From positions 1 to 25,491 of the forward strand of contig CBFGZI010000050.1 in the NCBI GenBank assembly GCA_965653225.1: 25,491 nucleotides of DNA, read 5' to 3'. The position numbers were made by a program, and so were the translations under genes. Under the pieces are notes generated by a model that saw only the letters and a list, made by a program, of their open reading frames with translations, was not told where the DNA came from and made no database searches. This DNA comes from JALZDI01 sp965653225 (GTDB taxonomy: Bacteria; Actinomycetota; Actinomycetes; Propionibacteriales; Nocardioidaceae). Shown in pieces: positions 1 to 10,090 of the stretch. Numbering within the stretch: position 1 is the first letter of the stretch; every line of letters begins with the position of its first letter.

Positions 1-890
1 GCCATGAAGATGCGCGGCATCACCGGGAAGTGGAAGCACATGTGGCACTCGTCGCCGCCGGAGTCGAAGTCGCCGAAGTAGTCGACGACGTCGGAGGGCC
101 ACTGGTTGGCCTCGGCGAGCAGCACCCGGTCGGGGTAGTGCTCGTCGACGTACTGCCGGACCTTCTTCAGGAAGTGGTGGGTCTCGGGCAGGTTCTCGTT
201 GTTGGTGCCCTCGGTCTCGTACAGGTAGGGCACCGCGTCGAGCCGGAAGCCGTCGACGCCGAGGTCGAGCCAGAAGCTCAGCGCCTCGAACATCGCGTCG
301 TGGACCTTGGGGTTCTCGTAGTTGAGGTCGGGCTGGTGGCTGTAGAAGCGGTGCCAGAAGTACTGGCCGCGCACCGGGTCCCAGGTCCAGTTCGACACCT
401 CGGTGTCGACGAAGATGATGCGGGTGCCGGGGTAGCCCTCGTCACTGTCGGACCACACGTAGAAGTCGCCGTACGGTCCGTTGGGGTCGCGGCGGGACTC
501 CTGGAACCACTCGTGCTGGTCCGACGTGTGGTTCATGACCATGTCGATGATGATGCGGATGCCGCGCTGGTGCGCGGCGTCGAGCAGCTCCTTGAAGTCG
601 TCGAGCGTGCCGACCTCAGGCAGGATGTCGCTGTAGTCGGCGACGTCGTAGCCGCCGTCGCGCAGCGGGGAGGTGTAGAACGGCGGGACCCACAGGCAGT
701 CGACACCGAGCCAGGCGAGGTAGTCGAGCTTCTCCCGCAGTCCGCGGAAGTCACCGACCCCGTCGCCGTTGGAGTCCTTGAAGGAGCGGACCAGCACCTC
801 GTAGAAGACGGCTCGCTTGAACCAGTGCGGGTCGTCCTCGGGCAGCCCGGGTTCGGTGGGGTGCATGTCGGGTGCTGGAGGGGTGTTCAC
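1..890 (-). CDS. treS: Trehalose synthase TreS (maltose alpha-D-glucosyltransferase), N-terminal 296 codons, cut by window edge
   Basis: GH13 enzyme that interconverts trehalose and maltose; in actinobacteria it feeds maltose to maltokinase and then GlgE. The frame is open from position 890 to the window edge. Translation begins VNTPPAPDMHPTEPG and soon reaches HWFKRAVFYEVLVRSF, typical of TreS. The nucleophile is probably Asp218, in DGFRLDAVPYLYE, and the acid/base Glu260, in LLAEANQWP; the last visible residues (GDECHMCFHFPVMPR) match the family. The 42-residue spacing between the two catalytic residues equals that of mycobacterial TreS as I recall it. The GTG start at 890 is preferred because GAAGGA lies 8 nt upstream; an internal ATG at codon 9 is the alternative. 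It follows glgE by 46 nt on the same strand, so co-transcription is likely. Whether a maltokinase domain or gene follows cannot be seen. Confidence 0.93.
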   Translation of the reverse strand, partial: MNTPPAPDMHPTEPGLPEDDPHWFKRAVFYEVLVRSFKDSNGDGVGDFRGLREKLDYLAWLGVDCLWVPPFYTSPLRDGGYDVADYSDILPEVGTLDDFKELLDAAHQRGIRIIIDMVMNHTSDQHEWFQESRRDPNGPYGDFYVWSDSDEGYPGTRIIFVDTEVSNWTWDPVRGQYFWHRFYSHQPDLNYENPKVHDAMFEALSFWLDLGVDGFRLDAVPYLYETEGTNNENLPETHHFLKKVRQYVDEHYPDRVLLAEANQWPSDVVDYFGDFDSGGDECHMCFHFPVMPRIFM

Positions 891-936
891 CTAGGGCGTC
901 CTTCGTCGTCCTCTACGGGTATTCACACGGTCAGCG

Positions 937-2910
<1,974 letters not shown>

Positions 2911-2918
2911 CGTCAGCG

Positions 2919-2924
2919 AACCTA
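2919..2924 (-). promoter_or_regulatory. Putative -10 element of glgE-treS
   Basis: TAGGTT on the minus strand fits the actinobacterial TANNNT -10 consensus and ends 8 nt before the glgE ATG. Transcription would start at or just before the start codon. No convincing -35 is visible. Confidence 0.5.
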
Positions 2925-3089
2925 CCCAGGAACGGCTCAGCATGCACGCCCGCCCGCCGGGGCGCCGCGGGTCTTTGCCCGGCTCGTCCCGGGCGGTCGG
3001 ACGGCGCTCCAGGCCTGTTTCGAGCCGCCGGAGCGCCCAGAGCGACCCGGCCGGCTGTCACACTCGGTGTTCATGGCCGATGGGGAGAA

Positions 3090-3102
3090 GGTGTCCGACA
3101 CC
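3090..3102. promoter_or_regulatory. Perfect palindrome upstream of glgE, possible operator
   Basis: GGTGTC-C-GACACC: two perfect 6-nt arms around one base, about 180 nt upstream of the glgE start. The size suits a dimeric regulator. The binding protein is unknown. Confidence 0.35.
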
Positions 3103-3139
3103 TGCGCGGCACTACCCGCCGCGTTCATGGACTTCCCGA

Positions 3140-3151
3140 CCCCTGCAGGGG
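3140..3151. promoter_or_regulatory. Perfect 12-bp palindrome upstream of glgE
   Basis: CCCCTGCAGGGG is a perfect 12-bp palindrome, extended by one further A-T pair after a G on one side (ACCCC...GGGGGT). It may be an operator or a small hairpin in the region ahead of glgE. Confidence 0.3.
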
Positions 3152-3181
3152 GTGGGAGGGCCAGGGAACAGGCGGTTACAT

Positions 3182-3202
3182 CCCTTCCCCAGCCCCGCGC
3201 CC
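3182..3202 (-). other. Potential G-quadruplex motif
   Basis: On the minus strand four G-runs of 3, 4, 4 and 3 are separated by loops of 3, 2 and 2 nt, which satisfies the canonical G3+N1-7 rule. It lies just past the end of the small membrane protein gene and upstream of glgE, on the sense strand of both. Such motifs arise by chance in GC-rich genomes. Confidence 0.3.
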
Positions 3203-3245
3203 AGCCGCAGCCGGCCAACCCAACCCGCAAAGGAACCCCCAGCCG

Positions 3246-3590
3246 TCACGCCCCAGGCGCGACCCGCCGGACACCCACGGCCACCACGACCGCAACCGCG
3301 CCGAACGCGACGCCGAGCGCGACGAAGCCGACCAGCACCAGCCCGAGGGCCCCGACCACGAACAGCCCGCTCTCGACGGCCAGGCGGGCCGGGTCGGGCA
3401 GCCGCCCGGACGCGCGAGGCGCCACCAGCCGGGCCCAGACGGTGACTGCGACCAGCGGCAGCAGCACGGCCAGCAGGACCTGCAGCACGGGCCGGTCGCC
3501 GAGGCCCCAGCCGGCCACGGCCAGCGCCGCCAGCAGGGCCAGCTCGGTCGCGAATCGCACGGCGAGCAGCACCGGGGTCACCTGCCTCAC
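3246..3590 (-). CDS. Small four-helix membrane protein, DUF2568/YrdB-like
   Basis: 114-residue hydrophobic protein with about four membrane segments, roughly residues 6-26, 33-54, 70-90 and 90-107, and a short basic C-terminus (GVRRVAPGA). The opening pattern (LLAVRFATELALLAALAVAGWGLG) resembles the DUF2568/YrdB family, whose function is unknown; I assign it by pattern only. The longest start is GTG at 3590. A second GTG three codons in (3581) is better supported: a TACCGT -10-like hexamer ends 7 nt before it. The gene is divergent from glgP with only 59 nt between them, and upstream of glgE on the same strand, so the surrounding genes are glycogen genes. Nothing in the protein shows a role in glucan metabolism. 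Confidence 0.65.
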   Translation of the reverse strand: MRQVTPVLLAVRFATELALLAALAVAGWGLGDRPVLQVLLAVLLPLVAVTVWARLVAPRASGRLPDPARLAVESGLFVVGALGLVLVGFVALGVAFGAVAVVVAVGVRRVAPGA

Positions 3591-3637
3591 GGTACCGGTG
3601 GCGTGTCGCCGGTTGGCGCTCCGCGCGCCGCCCCGAC

Positions 3638-3643
3638 TACCGT
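3638..3643 (+). promoter_or_regulatory. Putative -10 element of glgP (leaderless)
   Basis: TACCGT fits TANNNT and ends exactly 6 nt before the glgP GTG, so transcription would start at the start codon. No Shine-Dalgarno sequence precedes the GTG, which agrees with a leaderless mRNA. Confidence 0.5.
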
Positions 3644-3649
3644 TCGGCC

Positions 3650-6268
3650 GTGCGAGCGATACGACGGTTCACTGTTCGTCCTGTCCTGCCCAGGCCCTTG
3701 GAGCCCCTGGGCGAGCTGGTCAACAACCTGCGCTGGTGCTGGCACCCGGAGACGCAGGACCTGTTCGAGACGGTCGACCCCGAGCTGTGGAAGGCGTGTG
3801 GGTACGACCCCGTGCGGCTCCTCGGCGAGGTGTCGCCGCGACGCCTCCAGCAGCTCGCGCACGACCGCAAGTTCCTGCGGCTGCTGGAGCTGGCGCACGC
3901 CGACCTCGAGGAGTACCTCGCCGGCGACCGGTGGTACCAGGGCTTCGACGAGTCCGCGCCGCGGCAGATCGCGTACTTCTCCCCGGAGTTCGGCATCACC
4001 TCGGTTCTCCCTCAGTACTCCGGCGGACTCGGCATCCTGGCCGGCGACCACCTCAAGACCGCGAGCGACCTCGGCATCCCGATCATCGGGGTGGGGCTGC
4101 TGTACCGCCGCGGCTACTTCGTGCAGTCGCTCAGCCGTGAGGGCTGGCAGCAGGAGCGCTACCCGATCGTCGACCCCGACGGGCTGCCGCTGACCGTGCT
4201 GCGCGAGCCGGACGGCACGCCGGCGACCGTCGCCGTCGGCCTTCCCGGCGGGCAGCGACTGGCCGCGCGCATCTGGATCGCCGAGGTGGGCCGCGTCCCG
4301 ATGCTGCTGCTCGACTCCGACCACGAGGAGAACTCCCCGGCCACCCGCGACGTCACCGACAGGCTGTACGGCGGCGGCGGCGAGCACCGGCTGCTGCAGG
4401 AGATGCTGCTCGGCATCGGGGGAGTGCGCGCCCTGCGCACGTACTGCCGGATCACCGGCGCCGCCGAGCCCGAGGTGTTCCACACCAACGAGGGCCACGC
4501 CGGCTTCCTGGGGGTCGAGCGGATCCGCGAGTTCGTGGAGGAGCAGGGGCTCGACTTCGACACCGCGCTCGAGCTGACGCGCGCGGGCACCGTCTTCACC
4601 ACGCACACGCCGGTGCCCGCGGGCATCGACCGGTTCGACCGCGACCTGGTCGAGCAGCACTTCGGCGGCGACAACGCCTCGCCCGGCGTGCCGGTCGAAC
4701 GGGTGCTCGAGCTCGGCGCGGAGAGCTACCCGCACGGCGACCCCGGCGTGTTCAACATGGCCGTGATGGGCCTGCGGCTGGCCCAGCGTGCCAACGGCGT
4801 CAGCCAGCTGCACGGTGTCGTCAGCCGCGACATGTTCGCCGGCCTGTGGCCCGGCTTCGACCCGGAGGAGGTGCCGATCGGCTCGGTCACCAACGGGGTG
4901 CACGCGCCCACCTGGGTGGCGCGCGAGGTTCTCGACCTCGCCGCACGCGAGGGCGGCGCCCGGCTGACCGAGTTCGGCGAGGACTGGGAGTCGATCGACA
5001 AGATCAGCGCTCGGTCGATCTGGGACACCAAGCGGCTGTTGCGGCAGCGCTTCGTCGACGACGCCCGCGCGCGCCTGCGCGAGTCGTGGCTGCTGCGCGG
5101 CGCCACGCCGGCCGAGCTCGGCTGGGTCGGCGACGTGCTCGACCCCGACATCCTCACCATCGGCTTCGCCCGCCGGGTGCCGTCGTACAAGCGGCTCACC
5201 CTCATGCTGCGCGACCCAGAGCGGCTCAAGTCGCTGCTGCTGCACCCGGAGCGGCCGGTGCAGCTGGTGATCGCCGGCAAGGCGCACCCGGCCGACGACG
5301 GTGGCAAGCGGCTGATCCAGGAGATGGTGCGGTTCGCCGACGACCCGCAGGTCCGCCACCGGATCGTGTTCCTGCCCAACTACGACATCTCCATGGCGCA
5401 GCCGATGTACCCCGGCTGCGACGTGTGGCTGAACAACCCGCTGCGCCCGTACGAGGCCTGCGGCACCTCGGGCATGAAGGCGGCGCTGAACGGCGGGCTC
5501 AACCTGTCCATCCGCGACGGCTGGTGGGACGAGTGGTTCGACGGCAACAACGGCTGGGCGATCCCGTCCGCCGAGGGCATCGACGACCCCGACCGGCGCG
5601 ACGACATCGAGGCCGCCGCGCTGTACGACCTGATCGAGACCGAGGTCGCGCCGCGCTTCTACGACCACGACTCCAAGGGCCTCCCGGTGCGCTGGATCGA
5701 GATGGTGCGCCACACCCTGAAGTCGCTGGGCCCGAAGGTGCTGGCCTCGCGGATGCTGCGCGACTACACCATCGAGCTGTACTACCCGGCGGCGCAGACC
5801 GCGCGGGCGCTGGACGGCAACAACACCGGCGCCCAGGAGCTGGCCGCCTGGAAGAAGCGGGTCATGGCCGGCTGGGAGGGCGTCCGCGTCGACCACGTCG
5901 AGTCGTCGGGCGTGCCGGACTCGCCGCAGATCGGCTCGACCCTCGACGTGCGCGTATATGCGTCCCTGGGCTCCCTCTCCCCGGAAGACGTCGACGTGCA
6001 GGTCGTGCACGGCCTGGTCGACAGCGAGGACCAGCTGCGTGACCCCGAGATCGTCTCGCTGGGGCTGAGCGAGTCCTACGAGGCCGGGCGGCACCGGTTC
6101 GAGGGCAAGGTCGAGCTCGGCCGCAACGGCCCGTTCGGCTACACGGTGCGGATCCTGCCGCGCAACCGGCTGCTGGCGACCCCGGCGGAGGTGGGCCTGG
6201 TCGCGTGGCCGGCCCTGGGCAGCGACGGCACGCCGGAGTGGCGCTCCGAGCACGCGGGCTCCGCCTGA
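3650..6268 (+). CDS. glgP: Alpha-glucan (glycogen/maltodextrin) phosphorylase
   Basis: GT35 enzyme that phosphorolyses alpha-1,4-glucan to glucose-1-phosphate using pyridoxal phosphate. The 872-residue length and the N-terminal block (MRAIRRFTVRPVLPRPLEPL, then NNLRWCWHPE) mark the actinobacterial type with a DUF3417 domain at about residues 12-115. The substrate/phosphate region includes SPEFGITSVLPQYSGGLGIL (110-129) and the PLP-binding lysine is Lys610 in CGTSGMKAALNGG. The tail after about residue 745 is a beta-rich extension usual in this subgroup. The GTG start has no ribosome site but a TACCGT -10 element 6 nt upstream. It converges with glgX, ending 31 nt from the glgX stop, so phosphorylase and debranching enzyme are paired by position though not co-transcribed. 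In mycobacteria a homologue also acts on GlgE-pathway glucans (family knowledge). Confidence 0.96.
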   Translation: MRAIRRFTVRPVLPRPLEPLGELVNNLRWCWHPETQDLFETVDPELWKACGYDPVRLLGEVSPRRLQQLAHDRKFLRLLELAHADLEEYLAGDRWYQGFDESAPRQIAYFSPEFGITSVLPQYSGGLGILAGDHLKTASDLGIPIIGVGLLYRRGYFVQSLSREGWQQERYPIVDPDGLPLTVLREPDGTPATVAVGLPGGQRLAARIWIAEVGRVPMLLLDSDHEENSPATRDVTDRLYGGGGEHRLLQEMLLGIGGVRALRTYCRITGAAEPEVFHTNEGHAGFLGVERIREFVEEQGLDFDTALELTRAGTVFTTHTPVPAGIDRFDRDLVEQHFGGDNASPGVPVERVLELGAESYPHGDPGVFNMAVMGLRLAQRANGVSQLHGVVSRDMFAGLWPGFDPEEVPIGSVTNGVHAPTWVAREVLDLAAREGGARLTEFGEDWESIDKISARSIWDTKRLLRQRFVDDARARLRESWLLRGATPAELGWVGDVLDPDILTIGFARRVPSYKRLTLMLRDPERLKSLLLHPERPVQLVIAGKAHPADDGGKRLIQEMVRFADDPQVRHRIVFLPNYDISMAQPMYPGCDVWLNNPLRPYEACGTSGMKAALNGGLNLSIRDGWWDEWFDGNNGWAIPSAEGIDDPDRRDDIEAAALYDLIETEVAPRFYDHDSKGLPVRWIEMVRHTLKSLGPKVLASRMLRDYTIELYYPAAQTARALDGNNTGAQELAAWKKRVMAGWEGVRVDHVESSGVPDSPQIGSTLDVRVYASLGSLSPEDVDVQVVHGLVDSEDQLRDPEIVSLGLSESYEAGRHRFEGKVELGRNGPFGYTVRILPRNRLLATPAEVGLVAWPALGSDGTPEWRSEHAGSA

Positions 6269-6299
6269 CCCTGACCGACACCGCAGGCCAGGTCGCGCC

Positions 6300-8381
6300 T
6301 CACTGCCCCTGCAGCAGCAGCACGCTCCGCTCGGCCAGCGTCAGCCTGCGGCCGGGCTCGTGCTCGACCGGCTGCGCGTCCTTGCCGGCGGGCTGCAGCC
6401 GGTCGGTCCGGACCACCTCGGTGTAGGCGGCGGACAGGTCGGGAAGCCTCACCGACACCGGCTCGGCGCCGGCGTGCAGCCAGAGCAGGAACGAGTCGTC
6501 CTTGGTCGTCTCGCCCCGCTCGCCGCGGGTGCGGATGGCGTCGCCGGCCAGGAACAGCCCGAGTGTGCGCAGCTCTCGGTCGTACCAGTCGGACTCGGTC
6601 ATCTCCCGCCCGTGCGGATGGATCCAGGAGAGGTCCTTGCGCCCGCCCTCGAAGGCGGGGCGTCCGGCGAAGAAGTGCCGCTGGCGCAGCACCGGATGCT
6701 CGCGCCGCAGGTGCACGAGCCGCCGGGTCAGGTCGTGCAGCGGCGCCCAGTCGGGGTCGTCGGTCCAGTCCAGCCAGGACACCTCGTTGTCCTGGCAGTA
6801 GGGGTTGTTGTTGCCGCGCTGGGTGCGGCCACGCTCGTCGCCGGCGACCAGCATCGGCACCCCGGTCGCCAGCAGCAGCGTCGACATCATGTTCGCCGCC
6901 TGCCGGAGCCGCAGCGCCCGGATCCGCGGGTCGCCGGTCTCGCCCTCCACCCCGGCGTTCCAGGACCGGTTGTCGGGGCTGCCGTCGCGTCCGCCCTCGC
7001 CGTTGGCCTCGTTGTGCCGCTTCTCGTAGCTGACCAGGTCGCGCAGCGTGAAGCCGTCGTGCGCGGTGACGAAGTTGACCGACGAGTACGGCATCCGGTC
7101 GCCTCCGGCGTACAGGTCGCTGGAGCCCGACAGCCGGTAGCCGAGGTCGCGCACGGAGTCGGAGCGGCCGCGCCAGAAGTCACGGACGGTGTCGCGGAAC
7201 TTGTCGTTCCACTCCCACCACGGCGGCGGGAACCTGCCGACGCTGTAGCCCTCGGCGGTCGCGTCCCACGGCTCGGCGATGAGCTTGACCTCCCGCAGCA
7301 ATGGGTCCTGGCCGACCGCGGCGAGGAACGGCGCGTGCATGTCGACCGCGTGCGCGTTGCGGGTCAGGGCCGGCGTCAGGTCGAACCGGAACCCGTCGAC
7401 GTGCATCTCGCTGACCCAGTAGCGCAGCGAGTCCATCACCAGCATCAGCCCCTGACGGCTGGACGCGTCGAAGGTGTTGCCGCATCCGGTCACGTCGGAG
7501 TAGGTCCCGTGCAGCTGCCGGTAGTAGGCCCGGTCGCCGTACCCCCGGAACGACAGCGTGGGGCCGTTCGGCGTGCCCTCGGCGGTGTGGTTGTAGACGA
7601 CGTCGAGGATGACCTCGATGCCCGCGGCGTGCAGCGCCCGCACCATCTGCCGGAACTCCGTCACCTGCTGGCCGCGGTCGCCGGAGGCGCTGTAGGCGTT
7701 GTGCGGGGCGAGGAAGCCGATGCTGTTGTAGCCCCAGTAGTTGGTCAGGCCGCGCGCGGTGACCTTGGGCTCGGAGAAGAACTGGTGCACCGGCAGCAGC
7801 TCGACCGCGGTGACGCCGAGGTCGCGCAGGTAGTCGACGACCGCCGGGTGGGCCAGCCCGGCGTAGGTGCCGCGCAGCTCCTCCGGCACGTCGGGGTGCC
7901 GCCGGGTGAAGCCCTTCACGTGCATCTCGTACAGGACGGTGTCCGACCACGGCACGTCCGGCCTGCGGTCGGGCCCCCAGTCGAAGTCTTCGGCCACGAC
8001 CACCGACCGCGGCACGTACGGCGCGGAGTCGCGCTCGGGGTAGGCCATCTCGCGCGGGTCGTAGGAACCGGAGACGGCACGGGCGTACGGGTCGAGCAGC
8101 AGCTTGGCGGGGTTGAACCGGGCACCGTGGTACGGGTCCCACGGCCCGTGCGCCCGGAAGCCGTAGCGCCGGCCGTGACCCACGCCGGGCACCCGTCCGT
8201 GCCACACACCCTGGCTGCGCTCGGTCAGCGGAAGCCTGGTCTCGGCACCGGACTCGTCGAACAGGCACACCTCCACGCGGGACGCCTCCGGGGTCCACAC
8301 CGCGAAGTTGGTGGCCTCGCCGACCACGGTCGCGCCCAGCGGGGCATGGTGGCCCGGCCAGACCGGGGGCGGCTCGATCAC
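6300..8381 (-). CDS. glgX: Glycogen debranching enzyme GlgX
   Basis: GH13_11 isoamylase-type enzyme that hydrolyses alpha-1,6 branches of phosphorylase-limited glycogen. The 693-residue product starts with a CBM48-type beta domain (about 1-110, IEPPPVWPGHHAPLGATVVG) and continues into the GH13 barrel. Nucleophile: Asp334 in GFRFDLTPALTR. Acid/base: Glu370 in KLIAEPWDAT. Third carboxylate: Asp442 in NFVTAHDGFTL. The frame extends to a TTG at 8405, but the GTG at 8381 gives the usual N-terminus and has AGGA 7 nt upstream. It is divergent from an enoyl-CoA hydratase across a 116-nt gap and convergent with glgP. No treY or treZ is adjacent, so the context points to glycogen breakdown and not to the TreYZ trehalose route. 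Confidence 0.95.
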   Translation of the reverse strand: MIEPPPVWPGHHAPLGATVVGEATNFAVWTPEASRVEVCLFDESGAETRLPLTERSQGVWHGRVPGVGHGRRYGFRAHGPWDPYHGARFNPAKLLLDPYARAVSGSYDPREMAYPERDSAPYVPRSVVVAEDFDWGPDRRPDVPWSDTVLYEMHVKGFTRRHPDVPEELRGTYAGLAHPAVVDYLRDLGVTAVELLPVHQFFSEPKVTARGLTNYWGYNSIGFLAPHNAYSASGDRGQQVTEFRQMVRALHAAGIEVILDVVYNHTAEGTPNGPTLSFRGYGDRAYYRQLHGTYSDVTGCGNTFDASSRQGLMLVMDSLRYWVSEMHVDGFRFDLTPALTRNAHAVDMHAPFLAAVGQDPLLREVKLIAEPWDATAEGYSVGRFPPPWWEWNDKFRDTVRDFWRGRSDSVRDLGYRLSGSSDLYAGGDRMPYSSVNFVTAHDGFTLRDLVSYEKRHNEANGEGGRDGSPDNRSWNAGVEGETGDPRIRALRLRQAANMMSTLLLATGVPMLVAGDERGRTQRGNNNPYCQDNEVSWLDWTDDPDWAPLHDLTRRLVHLRREHPVLRQRHFFAGRPAFEGGRKDLSWIHPHGREMTESDWYDRELRTLGLFLAGDAIRTRGERGETTKDDSFLLWLHAGAEPVSVRLPDLSAAYTEVVRTDRLQPAGKDAQPVEHEPGRRLTLAERSVLLLQGQ

Positions 8382-8418
8382 GCGTCCATCCTGACGGGTC
8401 GGCAAACCTGGGGTGCAC

Positions 8419-8424
8419 TAGTGT
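8419..8424 (+). promoter_or_regulatory. Putative -10 element of the enoyl-CoA hydratase gene
   Basis: TAGTGT fits TANNNT in the glgX/hydratase divergent interval. Transcription would start near 8431 and leave a leader of about 67 nt that carries the strong GAGGAGGA ribosome site (8486-8493). Confidence 0.35.
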
Positions 8425-8497
8425 GCGGCCGGGTCGCTCGTTCGGCCCCCGACACCCGACCGCACCGCGTGCGGTGCCCGTCGATGAGGAGGACCAC

Positions 8498-9277
<780 letters not shown>

Positions 9278-9390
9278 CCTGGCGGTATGACCCGCGGCGG
9301 TCGTCGTATGACCTCGCGTGACCTGTGCCGCGCATAGGCGTTGTATCAGCCAGCATGGGCATAATCCTTCGAGAGAAAGGGTGAAGGGAG

Positions 9391-9888
9391 ATGTCGTCAG
9401 TGGCGAACGAGTCCACCTCGGACAGGGAGACCCCGGCGAAGGAGACGAGTTCGGCGAGGGAGACTCCGCCGAACCAGACGTCGGTAAAGGACGAACATAT
9501 GGACGCCGGCAAGGAAAAGCGCGCGCGTCGTGCCCCCAAGGTCTCTGCCAAGGAGGTCGCCCACGGGGCCAAGGTCGGCTCCGACGCCATCCGGAACCGG
9601 GTCGCCTCGATCGTGTGGATCATCGCGGTCGTGTGCGCGGTCATCCTGATCCTTGCCGCGCTCGCGGTGGCTCTGGGAGCGCAGCCGAACAACCCGATGG
9701 TGGAGTGGCTGGGTCACGCGGCCAAGACGCTGGCAGGGCCCTTCGGCGGCCTGCACCATGGCGTGTTCGAGTTCAAGACCAAGAGCGGCGCCGACGACAC
9801 CATCAAGAACGCACTGGTCAACTGGGGTCTGGCCGCGGTCGTCTATCTCGTCGTCGGCAGGATCGCCGCCCGCATCATCCGTCCCTGA
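9391..9888 (+). CDS. Hypothetical two-helix membrane protein with charged, repeat-bearing N-terminus
   Basis: I do not recognise this protein. It has 165 residues: a Ser/Thr/Glu-rich N-terminal stretch (1-36) made largely of two 11-residue repeats beginning RETP; a basic segment (41-55, KEKRARRAPKVSAKE); a strong membrane helix at about 72-96; a loop of about 45 residues with Gly- and His-containing text (GPFGGLHHGVFEFKTKSG); and a second helix at about 143-160 ending in RIAARIIRP. Topology is probably N-in/C-in. ATG 9391 directly abuts AGGGAG, which is too close; the GTG three codons later (9400) has the same site 9 nt upstream and is the more likely start. A third candidate, ATG at codon 37, would remove the repeats. 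It lies between the hydratase and etfBA, 202 nt from etfB. Confidence 0.75.
   Translation: MSSVANESTSDRETPAKETSSARETPPNQTSVKDEHMDAGKEKRARRAPKVSAKEVAHGAKVGSDAIRNRVASIVWIIAVVCAVILILAALAVALGAQPNNPMVEWLGHAAKTLAGPFGGLHHGVFEFKTKSGADDTIKNALVNWGLAAVVYLVVGRIAARIIRP
9424..9489 (+). repeat. Two-copy 33-bp tandem repeat inside the hypothetical membrane protein gene
   Basis: Units 9424-9456 and 9457-9489 both start AGGGAGAC and encode RETPAKETSSA and RETPPNQTSVK. The period is a multiple of three, so copy number could change without a frameshift. Confidence 0.6.
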
Positions 9889-9995
9889 ACCTCCTCATTT
9901 CTCGCTGACATCTCCACGGCACGGTCGATGTGGCGTGGCTCGCGCTGTGAGCAAACCCACCACAGGTGCAGGTATGCGAGCGCTTAGCCAGGAGG

Positions 9996-10001
9996 TAAGT
10001 T
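9996..10001 (+). promoter_or_regulatory. Possible -10 element of etfBA
   Basis: TAAGTT fits TANNNT and would place the transcript start near 10008, leaving a leader of about 80 nt that contains the hairpin at 10040-10060. There is no clear -35. Confidence 0.3.
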
Positions 10002-10039
10002 CCCGGTAACCGCCGCGGGCAGCGGCGGCTGCTCGAGAC

Positions 10040-10060
10040 GTCCGGCGAGATTCGCCGGAC
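10040..10060 (+). promoter_or_regulatory. Perfect 9-bp hairpin in the etfB leader
   Basis: GTCCGGCGA - GAT - TCGCCGGAC: nine perfect pairs closing a 3-nt loop, 11 nt ahead of the AGGAGG ribosome site of etfB and with no T-tract. It could be an operator or an RNA hairpin that stabilises the message or gates translation. Confidence 0.5.
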
Positions 10061-10090
10061 CAGCACTCCACAGGAGGGGCCGCACTGGCC

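Larger units (their letters stand above)
2911..3245. other. Gene-free interval between the small membrane protein gene and glgE
   Basis: No credible coding region: the best open frame (97 codons, minus) has no recognisable composition, domain or ribosome site. It holds two perfect palindromes (3090-3102 and 3140-3151), a four-tract G-run motif on the minus strand (3182-3202) and, at the glgE end, a -10 element. It is most simply the regulatory region of glgE-treS plus the 3' end of the small membrane protein transcript. Confidence 0.6.

Noticed and set aside
2937..3230. Possible 97-codon minus-strand gene upstream of glgE
   Set aside because: It overlaps the glgE promoter, lacks a ribosome site and has no recognisable protein character.
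3587..6253. An 888-codon minus-strand open frame antisense to glgP
   Set aside because: Composition is repetitive HLDVRQ text without domain motifs, while the plus-strand glgP has its full PLP site.
9341..9365. TTGTAT/CATAAT promoter ahead of the hypothetical membrane protein gene
   Set aside because: CATAAT is a fair -10 but the spacing to TTGTAT is only 13 bp, so I did not list it as a feature.
9889..10090. A riboswitch in the etfB leader
   Set aside because: I see a simple hairpin but no core motif of a known riboswitch class.
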